64,000 nt of DNA from Fretibacter sp964410285 (lineage in GTDB: Bacteria; Pseudomonadota; Alphaproteobacteria; Caulobacterales; Maricaulaceae), in the NCBI GenBank assembly GCA_964410285.1, contig CAYPFR010000001.1, forward strand, positions 310,001 to 374,000. Direction: 5' to 3'. Positions 34,755 through 42,812 of this stretch are shown here, piece after piece. Position 1 is the first letter of the stretch. Every line of letters begins with the position of its first letter. The notes beneath the pieces were generated by a model, which saw only the letters and a program-made list of their open reading frames with translations, was not told where the DNA came from and made no database searches. The position numbers and the translations under genes were made by a program.

Positions 34755-36545
34755 TTATTTGCCGTCTCCTTGCGGAAGTACGGCATCGGGCGGACAGGGG
34801 ATTACCTCCGAGAGCTCCAAAACGACCTCTTCCCCGCGTGAATAATTGAAGCCCTCTATTTTCGCGAATTCGGCGCGGCAAAGACCGGCCTGCTTAAACT
34901 CATTGAAGAATGTCTCTGAGTCGGGACGAAGGATATCAGACACAATAAGGGTGCCCGGTGCGGTGGATTGATCGAGCTTGATTTGGTTGCCCAGACGCAC
35001 GTCTTTTCCGAGTCGGTAAATAAGGCTGGGTTCCGTAAAATTGTGCGCTAGAACCTCTGGTCCACCGCTGCGCGGCAAGCGTGCGCCAGATGCGTGAATT
35101 TCAGCTTCAACGCGGTCGGCAAGGCGGAGCTTGGTGAGGGAGGGGAGCAAAAAATGATAGCTCGCAGGATTAAGAATAAGGGAGGATAAAAACGCGCCGG
35201 TAAGCGCTAGCCGGCTTTTGTTAACCGCAAAAGCTGCGCCCGTCACCAAGATGGACAGGATCGCCGCCCCGCCCATGATATAGGGCCAAGCTGCGGCGGG
35301 TCCAAAAAAAGATTCGGCGAGCATAAGCGAAACCGTGATGGCCATACCGCAGGTCACAAATAGCAATGCACCGAGGCGGCGGCTCCAGACAAATTCTTTG
35401 ACTGATAGGATTGTCACCATGGCGCCGCCCGCCATAAGGGCAATAGCCGGATAAACCGGCAGAAGATAATTTGGCAGTTTGGTTGGCACGAGCTCAAGCA
35501 CAAACCAGAACGGAACCGCAAAACACAGGGCGAGGCGCATGGCCTGAACGACGGGGTTATCTGATCCTTTGCCGCCTTTGACAACGCGCGCCGCAAAGAC
35601 AAACCCCGCAAAAAGCAATAGCGAGCCGGGCCAGAAAAAAATAGGCAAGGTCAGGAGATACAGACCCGGCGGGCCGCCATGTTTTTCTTGCGCGCTCAAG
35701 ACTTTGCTACCAAAATCTCCGCCCAGTGCATCTCTAAAAAATTGCCCGTCTGTGGCTTGCCAGATCATAATGGACCAAGGCAAAACGATGAGAAGGCATA
35801 AAATAGGGCCGGGCCAAAACCAGAGCTTCCCCATCCAGCGCAGGCGCGTCTCCCCCCGCTCCCAAATCCAAAGTGTTGTCAGGGTGAGCAAAGCCAGCGC
35901 CGGAATAACGGGGCCTTTTACCATAATGGAGACGCCCATAGCTGCCCAGAAAATCAAAGCATAAAACCGGCTTGCGCCTTGCCGCAAATGCGAAAAACTT
36001 ACCAGCAATAGCGCGGCACATGCGAGCAGCATGGCATCTGTCTTGGCGATATGGGCTTCGAAAACTGTTAGCATGGATACCGCGAGAAGTCCCGCGCCTA
36101 TAAAGGCGCTGCGCCGGCCCAGCATCGGAATTCCCGCCCAATAGGTCGCAAGAACGGCAATCAAGGCCGCAATGACGGAGGGCAGGCGCTGCGCCCATAT
36201 ACGCCGCTCACCCGGGCCGGAGAATAGCTTGATCATCGCCGTTTGCGCCCAATAGCTGCCGGCAGGCTTTTTGTTTCGTGCCTCATCCTGAAAGCGAATA
36301 TTAACATAATCGCCGCTCTCAGCCATTTGCACGCTCGCCACCGCGAAACGAGATTCGTCTCGGTCAATTACGGGAAGCTTGCCAAGACCCGGCATTGACA
36401 TGAACAACATAAGCAGCGCCAAAACCAATAGGTGCAAGAGATGAGAACGCGGTTTTGCAGCAGAAGACCGGCGGCGCTTGATTGGGGCATCGGACCCGCT
36501 TATGCGCAGGCCCGCAGTAGGTGTATCTATAGCGCTCTTCATCAC
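34755..36545 (-). CDS. GT39/ArnT-like lipid-phosphosugar glycosyltransferase
   Basis: 596 residues with about 11-13 hydrophobic helices. The first periplasmic loop has DRDESRFAVASVQMAESGDY, the acidic site of dolichol- or undecaprenyl-phosphate-sugar mannosyltransferases and ArnT, followed by NKKPAGSYW. It moves a sugar from a polyprenyl-phosphate carrier to an envelope acceptor (lipid A, glycan or protein). It diverges from the GT2 enzyme at 36635, which could make the polyprenyl-phosphate sugar. Confidence 0.85.
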   Translation of the reverse strand: MMKSAIDTPTAGLRISGSDAPIKRRRSSAAKPRSHLLHLLVLALLMLFMSMPGLGKLPVIDRDESRFAVASVQMAESGDYVNIRFQDEARNKKPAGSYWAQTAMIKLFSGPGERRIWAQRLPSVIAALIAVLATYWAGIPMLGRRSAFIGAGLLAVSMLTVFEAHIAKTDAMLLACAALLLVSFSHLRQGASRFYALIFWAAMGVSIMVKGPVIPALALLTLTTLWIWERGETRLRWMGKLWFWPGPILCLLIVLPWSIMIWQATDGQFFRDALGGDFGSKVLSAQEKHGGPPGLYLLTLPIFFWPGSLLLFAGFVFAARVVKGGKGSDNPVVQAMRLALCFAVPFWFVLELVPTKLPNYLLPVYPAIALMAGGAMVTILSVKEFVWSRRLGALLFVTCGMAITVSLMLAESFFGPAAAWPYIMGGAAILSILVTGAAFAVNKSRLALTGAFLSSLILNPASYHFLLPSLTKLRLADRVEAEIHASGARLPRSGGPEVLAHNFTEPSLIYRLGKDVRLGNQIKLDQSTAPGTLIVSDILRPDSETFFNEFKQAGLCRAEFAKIEGFNYSRGEEVVLELSEVIPCPPDAVLPQGDGK

Positions 36546-36634
36546 ATATCTTTAGAGGATAGCGATTGGCAGGCAAAGACAAATTACCTAATTCTCATTT
36601 GCCTAGGCCCGCCCGCCTATGCCAAGACACCGCC

Positions 36635-37375
36635 ATGACAAAACCGACCCCACCATTGGCTATATCTGTTGTTGTGCCCGTTTATAACGAGGCCGAAAAT
36701 GCGGAAAAACTTATCGGCGAAATTGCGGCGGCCATGACGTCTATCCCGTATGAAATGATTTTCGTAAACGACGCGAGCACAGATGACACACTCGTGGTTT
36801 TGCAAGGGCTAAAGGCTAAATTTCCCGCTTTGCGCGTGCTTTCCCACCGGGCAAATGCCGGACAGTCAAGATCGGTACGCACGGGGATCCTCGGGGCACG
36901 GGCGCCTGTTATTGGCACGCTGGACGGCGACGGGCAAAATGATCCGGCGGATCTTCCCGCGCTTTACGGGCAATTGACCCGCGATGGCGCGCCCGATAAT
37001 TTACAGCTTGTGGGCGGTCGGCGCGCACGGCGCATTGATAGCGCGGCTAAAAAAATCGGCTCGCGTATTGGGAACGGCGTGCGTAAGCGGCTTCTAAACG
37101 ACAATGCCGACGATACGGGCTGCGGAATTAAGGTGTTCGGGCGTGAGGCCTTTTTGCGGCTCCCCTATTTTGACCATATCCACCGCTATATTCCCGCGCT
37201 CATGCTCAGAGAAGGGTATCTTGCCGAATTTCGGGACGTTAACCACCGCTCGCGGGAGTTTGGCGTATCCAAATATACGAATTTTGGCCGGCTGATCGTT
37301 TCAATTGCAGATTTGCGCGGCGTCATGTGGCTTAATCGGCGCGCGCGTAGGCCTGGCGGATGGGATGAAGTTTAG
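36635..37375 (+). CDS. Family 2 glycosyltransferase (polyprenyl-phosphate sugar synthase-like)
   Basis: 246 residues from ATG 36635 (MTKPTPPLAISVVVPVYNEAEN); the frame extends upstream to 36566 without family residues. It resembles dolichyl-phosphate mannose synthases: VNDASTDDT, RVLSHRANAGQS, and GTLDGDGQNDPADL with the DxD metal site, then CGIKVFGREAFL. It lacks C-terminal membrane helices, as in the short DPM1 type. It probably loads a sugar on undecaprenyl phosphate for the divergent ArnT-like enzyme. Confidence 0.88.
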   Translation: MTKPTPPLAISVVVPVYNEAENAEKLIGEIAAAMTSIPYEMIFVNDASTDDTLVVLQGLKAKFPALRVLSHRANAGQSRSVRTGILGARAPVIGTLDGDGQNDPADLPALYGQLTRDGAPDNLQLVGGRRARRIDSAAKKIGSRIGNGVRKRLLNDNADDTGCGIKVFGREAFLRLPYFDHIHRYIPALMLREGYLAEFRDVNHRSREFGVSKYTNFGRLIVSIADLRGVMWLNRRARRPGGWDEV

Positions 37376-37394
37376 CTGCCATCTCGGGGGATTG

Positions 37395-37409
37395 TTAATA
37401 CCTTGCTAA
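37395..37409 (+). promoter_or_regulatory. Imperfect CtrA-like box TTAA-N7-CTAA
   Basis: TTAA-TACCTTG-CTAA matches the CtrA consensus at seven of eight fixed positions, 66 bp before the membrane protein at 37475. One match of this quality is expected by chance in a few kb, so the evidence is weak. Confidence 0.3.
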
Positions 37410-37474
37410 GCCTTGCCCTTTATCTTTCGTTAAGACTTTGATTCGAAGCGCGCGAAACGACAGGGATAGCAGCT

Positions 37475-37912
37475 ATGCGTGTATTTACAGTATTTCCTTT
37501 ATTGGTGATTCCAGTCCTGATTTATAATGTGATCGCTTGGGGCGGCGCAAAATTCACCAGTGTTGATGCGGTCCGCGCTCGGATGGACCAAGATACATTT
37601 TTCGTGCCCATGGCCTCCGATACGGTTTGGGCGATCACGCCCGGCCATGCCTTAATTGCCGTGTCCTTGCTGATGCTATTTTTTGAGCTTCTAAAATCAA
37701 CAGGCACGGGCCGCGCCGCAATTATAAATCATGCAATGTCCATGGTCTTATTCATCATTTGCTTGGTTGAATTTTTGATGTTTCCGGCCTTTGCAACGTC
37801 TGTCTTTTTTCTCGTTATGATGATGGCCCTTCTGGACGTCATGGCTGGATTTATCGTGACCATCATCAGCGCGCGCCGTGATTTTGGGATTGGGGAAGGT
37901 TATGGGGATTAG
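37475..37912 (+). CDS. Four-helix membrane protein of unknown function
   Basis: 145 residues, four hydrophobic segments (about 4-22, 58-78, 86-108, 110-130). There is one periplasmic-type loop with TSVDAVRARMDQDTFF and SDTVWAITPGHAL. No family recognised. It ends in a charged RRDFGIGEGYGD tail. It is a single gene between the glycan cluster and the EAL protein, with a weak CtrA-like box upstream. Confidence 0.75.
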   Translation: MRVFTVFPLLVIPVLIYNVIAWGGAKFTSVDAVRARMDQDTFFVPMASDTVWAITPGHALIAVSLLMLFFELLKSTGTGRAAIINHAMSMVLFIICLVEFLMFPAFATSVFFLVMMMALLDVMAGFIVTIISARRDFGIGEGYGD

Positions 37913-38005
37913 AAATGCTACTAATTCTTAAGCTCTTCCTGCTAGGCGGAGATATCGCCGGGATGCGGTGGAGGCCTTTGGGCTTCCGATTTTCAGGATG
38001 ACCTC

Positions 38006-39727
38006 ATGGGTGAAATGAAGACCTTAGCTGTCCCGGCTTCCACATATGAACCCACGGCTGATGCGCAGCGCGTTGCCCAAACCTATGCGTTATTGGGCGT
38101 TTGCCCCTTTGAGATTGGCGGGCCAAAAAATTCGGGCCATGGAAAAATTGTGTGGGCTGAACCTGCCTTGTCAGCGCGCCTGATGCGGGCCCAAATCGGG
38201 CTTTTGCCGAGCTCCGAGGAGGCATTTGAACGCCGGTTAAGCACCGTATCACGCCGGAAACGTCATGCAGCGCGGCGCACGTTAAGCTGGGACGGCGCGC
38301 GTTATTGCGTGGCATATAAGCTTGATCTTTTTGATGGGCGAACGCTTTGGGTTGAAGAGCGAGGACAACGTTTGTCCGGTGAAGGAAAAAAAGCCCATCA
38401 TATACTGGCGACATTAACCGATATTGAAGACCGCAAGCGCGCCGAGAAAGCGGCCGTTTACCGCGCGGGTCATGATCCTTTGACGGGGCTTTGGAATGAG
38501 TCCCGTTTTAGTGAAATTCTGATTTTTCAACACCTGTCGGCGCGAAAATATAAAAAGGACTTCGCCTTTTTCCGGCTGCGCGTGAGCAACATCCCGGACA
38601 TCAATAAAACCTATGGATATGAAGTTGGCGACCGGGTCATGAAGGGCGTTGCTGAAAGACTTCAGGAGACATTTCAGCTACCCGATATGCTGGCGCGGAT
38701 TGGCGGTATTAGTTTTGGCGTGAGCGTTACAGATTGCAGCGCGCACGATATTTCGGAGCGTCTTGATATAATTCTCAAGAGCTTTTCTGATGTGCCCTAT
38801 CCTAGCCCGCATGGCGACCTTTATGCGGAGTGTACCGTATCGGTTGTGACCGTCTCCCATAAAGATAGCTTTGATATTGACGATGCCATTTCCGCAAGCA
38901 GCGCGGCGATGCAAGCGGCTTTGGCGTCAGGCGCGCGCGCCTGTATTTATGATTCCAAGCTGCACGATGCACCAAAAAAGGCGCAGCGCCGCGAAACAAC
39001 GACAGAGCACATTATCTCGGCGCTTAATGATCGGCGCGTGTCTTTAGCGTATCAACCGATCGTTTCGGCCGCGACCCGCGACCTTCATCACTACGAGTGC
39101 CTATTGCGACTGAAGCGCGGCGACGGCGAAATCGTCTCAGCAGGCGCATTTATCATGGCGGCCGAACGCCTCGGGCTCGTGCATCTGCTTGACCGGCGGG
39201 CGCTTGAACTCGCGTCTGAAACTTTATTGCGCTATCCTGATATTAAGTTGGCGCTCAATGTGTCCGCCGCAACCGTTAAAAACGAAGAGGCGGCAGAGAA
39301 TTACCTGACGGCTTTGAGGGCTTTGGGACCTGCAACGCAGCGGGTCACGCTTGAGCTGACCGAGACAGTTGCGCTCGAAGATCCCGCCATGGCTAGCCGT
39401 TTTTCGGTCGAGGCGCGTATGCTAGGATGTCAATTCTCAATTGATGATTTTGGCTCTGGCCATACGACCTTTCAAAATTTGATGGCGATTGAAGCGGATT
39501 CCATCAAAATTGACGGCAGCTTTATTCGCGAACTCTCTCTTACCCCGCATAAACAGACCTTTGTGCGTATGATGGTGGATCTTGCCCAGACGTTTTCAGT
39601 AAAGACGGTCGCGGAGATGGTCGAAACTCGCGAAGATGCGGAACTCCTCAACCGTTTAGGTGTGGATTACCTTCAAGGTTATTTATTCGGTGTACCCAGC
39701 GCGGCCCCCGCCTGGCAGCGGAGTTAG
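38006..39727 (+). CDS. Degenerate GGDEF / EAL-domain c-di-GMP protein
   Basis: 573 residues. An N-terminal PAS-like region (about 70-145) leads through IEDRKRAEKAAVYRAGHDPLTGLWNESRF into a GGDEF domain, whose signature reads GGISF (233-237) instead of GG[DE]EF; it is therefore predicted inactive as a cyclase. The EAL domain begins at YECLLRL (Glu364, ECL instead of EAL). It keeps LNVSAATV, LELTETVAL, DDFGSGHTTF, SIKIDG and AEMVET, so phosphodiesterase activity or c-di-GMP binding remains possible. No transmembrane helix. It likely influences motility or surface attachment. Confidence 0.88.
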   Translation: MGEMKTLAVPASTYEPTADAQRVAQTYALLGVCPFEIGGPKNSGHGKIVWAEPALSARLMRAQIGLLPSSEEAFERRLSTVSRRKRHAARRTLSWDGARYCVAYKLDLFDGRTLWVEERGQRLSGEGKKAHHILATLTDIEDRKRAEKAAVYRAGHDPLTGLWNESRFSEILIFQHLSARKYKKDFAFFRLRVSNIPDINKTYGYEVGDRVMKGVAERLQETFQLPDMLARIGGISFGVSVTDCSAHDISERLDIILKSFSDVPYPSPHGDLYAECTVSVVTVSHKDSFDIDDAISASSAAMQAALASGARACIYDSKLHDAPKKAQRRETTTEHIISALNDRRVSLAYQPIVSAATRDLHHYECLLRLKRGDGEIVSAGAFIMAAERLGLVHLLDRRALELASETLLRYPDIKLALNVSAATVKNEEAAENYLTALRALGPATQRVTLELTETVALEDPAMASRFSVEARMLGCQFSIDDFGSGHTTFQNLMAIEADSIKIDGSFIRELSLTPHKQTFVRMMVDLAQTFSVKTVAEMVETREDAELLNRLGVDYLQGYLFGVPSAAPAWQRS

Positions 39728-39836
39728 ATCTGGCAAAGGGCTGAGAGGCCATCAGGGAGTGCGCCTTAAGTGAAAAATTCATCACAATCTGCGCTTCCCC
39801 CTTTTTAGTCCGGCTGACTTTACCTAAATAGGGGGT

Positions 39837-41276
39837 ATGAAACAGTTTTTACGTTCACTCCTTGGTATTACCTTATTGACAGCGGCGGCCACATCGCCGG
39901 CCCCGGCGGCGGCGCAAAGCGCGCTTCTTGATTTACCGAAAAACCAAAAGATCGTACCCAGTAATCAGCTTCAAGTGCAGCTTTCCTACGCGCCTGTGGT
40001 AAAGGATACAGCGCCTGCGGTGGTGAATGTATATACCTCGCGAACCGTGCGCGCGCGCCGAACCATAAGCTTTTTTGACATGATGCGCGATATGGGCCGT
40101 GCGCCAACCGAGAAGGTTCAAAACTCGCTCGGCTCGGGCGTAATTGTCCGCGATAACGGCGTCATTGTCACAAACGCCCATGTTGTCAAAGGCGCAGATG
40201 AGCTGCGTATCGTGCTAAATGATCGGCGCGAGTTTGAAGCCAAAGTGATTGCTCAAGATGAAGAGATTGATCTCGCCGTTCTGCAAATCGATACAAAAAG
40301 CGAGCGTTTGCCAACATTGAACATTGATAAGTCGAGTGATCTTGAGATCGGCGATATTGTGCTGGCGATCGGCAATCCCTTCGGCGTCGGCCAAACGGTG
40401 ACAAGCGGTATTGTCTCGGCCCTTGGCCGAACAAATGTAACGGACACGTCTTCCTTTATTCAAACTGACGCGGCGGTAAACCCGGGCAATTCAGGCGGCG
40501 CACTTGTGGATTTATCTGGGCAGCTTATTGGCGTAAACACAGCTATCTTCTCGCGCTCTGGCGGCTCGAACGGCATTGGCTTTGCGATCCCCGGAGAGCT
40601 TGTTGCCCGCGCGGTCGATAGTGCCGTGACATCGGGAAAAATCGTCAGGCCTTGGCTGGGGGCGCGCACGGCAGCGGTAGATAGCGCGCTGGCCGCCACG
40701 CTTGGCCTTGACCGCGCGCGCGGGGCTATCGTGTCAGATGTCTATCCCGGCGGGCCTGCGGATAAGGCAGGTCTTAAACCCCGTGATGTTGTGTTGTCTG
40801 TTGCAGATACTCAAATCAATGATGATAGCGGCCTGCGCTTTAAGCTTGCGACCTTAAAACTGGGGTCTCGGGCAAATATCGAAATTATGCGCGGCGGCGC
40901 CCGGCGCACGTTGCGGGTTAAGGTCGAGACACCAAAAGAGAGCCCAGAGCGCGATGAGCGTTTTCTCGATGGCTATCATCCGCTCGACGGGGCGACCATT
41001 GTCAATATGTCGCCCGCGCTTGGGGAAGAAATCGGCATTGATCCCTATGTGCAGGGCGTGATGGTCTTGAGCCTTGCGCGCCGCAGCGCTGCGCGCGGGA
41101 ATGGTCTTCGCCCGGCCGATTTGATTTTGAAGCTCAATGGCGAGGATATTACAAGTGCGCGCCAGCTCGAGAATTTGCTGGTGTCCTCGGAAGATAGCGA
41201 AAGCTGGTCACTCTCAATTGACCGGGACGGGAAAATCTATGATGTCCCGATCCGCTATATCCCGCGTGCCAATTAG
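39837..41276 (+). CDS. degP: Periplasmic Deg-type serine protease
   Basis: 479 residues. A Sec signal (residues 1-26, ending AAAQS) is followed by the trypsin-like domain with His115 (VTNAHVV), Asp145 (EIDLAVLQ) and Ser219 (NPGNSGGALV). PDZ1 (around 275-365, GAIVSDVYPGGPADKAGLKP) and PDZ2 (around 390-475, ADLILKLNGEDI) follow. It handles misfolded periplasmic proteins as protease and chaperone. The first residues differ from DegP of E. coli; degQ or mucD are equally possible names. Confidence 0.92.
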   Translation: MKQFLRSLLGITLLTAAATSPAPAAAQSALLDLPKNQKIVPSNQLQVQLSYAPVVKDTAPAVVNVYTSRTVRARRTISFFDMMRDMGRAPTEKVQNSLGSGVIVRDNGVIVTNAHVVKGADELRIVLNDRREFEAKVIAQDEEIDLAVLQIDTKSERLPTLNIDKSSDLEIGDIVLAIGNPFGVGQTVTSGIVSALGRTNVTDTSSFIQTDAAVNPGNSGGALVDLSGQLIGVNTAIFSRSGGSNGIGFAIPGELVARAVDSAVTSGKIVRPWLGARTAAVDSALAATLGLDRARGAIVSDVYPGGPADKAGLKPRDVVLSVADTQINDDSGLRFKLATLKLGSRANIEIMRGGARRTLRVKVETPKESPERDERFLDGYHPLDGATIVNMSPALGEEIGIDPYVQGVMVLSLARRSAARGNGLRPADLILKLNGEDITSARQLENLLVSSEDSESWSLSIDRDGKIYDVPIRYIPRAN

Positions 41277-41322
41277 CGCCCAGATGAATTGACCCCCGCG
41301 CGGGGGCGCGCTAGGCAAAGCC

Positions 41323-42651
41323 ATGAGCAGCCTATTTGAATCTGCAGGTCTTTCCGGTGGCGCGCCTCGCCCGCTTGCTGATCGTCTTCGTCCAAACTCA
41401 TTATCTGATGTTGTCGGCCAAGGCCATCTTTTGGGGGCCGAAGGACCCATTGGGCGTATGCTATCGGCCGGCAGGATGGCCTCTATTATTTTGTGGGGCC
41501 CGCCCGGTGTTGGGAAGACAACGATTGCGCGGCTGCTGGCCGAGCATACGGGCCTTGAATTTGTGCAAATTTCGGCGGTGTTTTCAGGCGTCGCTGATCT
41601 GCGTAAGGTTTTTGAGGCCGCGGCGGCGCGCCGCGACATTGGAAAAGGCACGCTTTTATTTGTTGACGAAATTCACCGCTTTAACAAAGCTCAACAAGAT
41701 AGTTTCTTGCCCTATGTGGAGGCCGGCGTTGTGACGCTTGTCGGCGCGACAACGGAAAACCCTAGCTTTGAGCTAAATAATGCGTTGCTCTCCCGTGCGC
41801 AGGTTATGGTTTTAAAGGCGCTGGATGCCTCGGCAATTGAGCAATTATTGCAGCGCGCAGAGCTGGAAATGACGCGCAAATTGCCGCTGACGGCGGATGG
41901 CCGCGCTGCCTTGATTGGTTTTGCCGAGGGTGATGGGCGCTACGGGCTGAATCTTGCGGAGGAGGTCTTTGCGATCTCGCCAAAATCTAAGGCTGAGAAA
42001 CCGGACATGGGAGCGGACGCTTTGGCGAAAATTTTGCAAAAACGCGCCCCCGCCTATGATAAAAACGCCGAGGCACATTATAATCTGATTTCTGCCCTAC
42101 ATAAATCCATTCGTGGTTCTGATCCGGATGCTGCGCTTTATTGGCTTGCACGCATGCTGGGGGGCGGGGAAGATCCGCTTTATATTGCGCGGCGTCTTAT
42201 TCGCCTTGCCAGTGAAGATATCGGCACGGCGGATCCTCTCTCGCTCATGATCGCAAACGAGGCCCTGCAAACCTACCGGACTTTAGGTTCGCCCGAGGGT
42301 GAACTTGCGATTGCCCATGCGACTGTGCATATGGCGAGCGCTCCAAAATCAAATGCTGTTTATAGTGCCTTCAAAAAAGCGCAAGCTTTGGCAAAAAAAA
42401 CTGCAAGCCTTCACCCGCCTGCCCATATTTTGAACGCACCGACGACGCTCATGAAAGATTTGGGCTACGGGAAGGGCTATCAATATGATCATGATCTGCC
42501 TAGCGGCTTTTCCGGACAAAACTATTTTCCCGATGAAATTCCGCGAGAAAAATTTTACCAGCCAAAGACAGCGGGGCGAGAAGCGGCTATAAAATCGCGG
42601 CTGGAGGCATGGGAGGCGCAGCGCCAGAAATCAAACACGCCCGATCGTTGA
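41323..42651 (+). CDS. rarA: Replication-associated recombination protein A (AAA+ ATPase)
   Basis: 442 residues. Walker A is GPPGVGKTT (59-67), Walker B is LLFVDEIHRFNKAQQD, and the sensor is GATTENPSFE. The C-terminal MgsA domain contains GSDPDAALYWLARML and YIARRLIRLASEDIG. The protein acts at stalled replication forks and binds SSB. It starts 46 bp after degP in the same direction; the gap contains the palindrome CCCCCGCGCGGGGG (41293-41306). Confidence 0.95.
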   Translation: MSSLFESAGLSGGAPRPLADRLRPNSLSDVVGQGHLLGAEGPIGRMLSAGRMASIILWGPPGVGKTTIARLLAEHTGLEFVQISAVFSGVADLRKVFEAAAARRDIGKGTLLFVDEIHRFNKAQQDSFLPYVEAGVVTLVGATTENPSFELNNALLSRAQVMVLKALDASAIEQLLQRAELEMTRKLPLTADGRAALIGFAEGDGRYGLNLAEEVFAISPKSKAEKPDMGADALAKILQKRAPAYDKNAEAHYNLISALHKSIRGSDPDAALYWLARMLGGGEDPLYIARRLIRLASEDIGTADPLSLMIANEALQTYRTLGSPEGELAIAHATVHMASAPKSNAVYSAFKKAQALAKKTASLHPPAHILNAPTTLMKDLGYGKGYQYDHDLPSGFSGQNYFPDEIPREKFYQPKTAGREAAIKSRLEAWEAQRQKSNTPDR

Positions 42652-42729
42652 TCTTGATTAGCTCGAATTTATTGGCGATTGTACTTAGCGCAAATCGATG
42701 CCCCAAATTTCGCCTGGTGAGGGAAGCTA

Positions 42730-42759
42730 TTTACAAGGCTGGGAGCACTCCTCTATAGC
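42730..42759 (+). promoter_or_regulatory. Sigma-70-type promoter for the DUF1508 protein
   Basis: TTTACA (42730-42735) and TATAGC (42754-42759) with an 18-bp spacer, 54 bp before the ATG at 42813. Confidence 0.45.
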
Positions 42760-42812
42760 TTACCAGATTTTAAGAAAAGCCCCATGCAATAATCGGGCGC
42801 AGGAGGATGAAG

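Noticed and set aside
41293..41306. CCCCCGCGCGGGGG palindrome between degP and rarA
   Set aside because: No T-run and too GC-simple to call a terminator or operator with confidence; noted in the rarA entry only.
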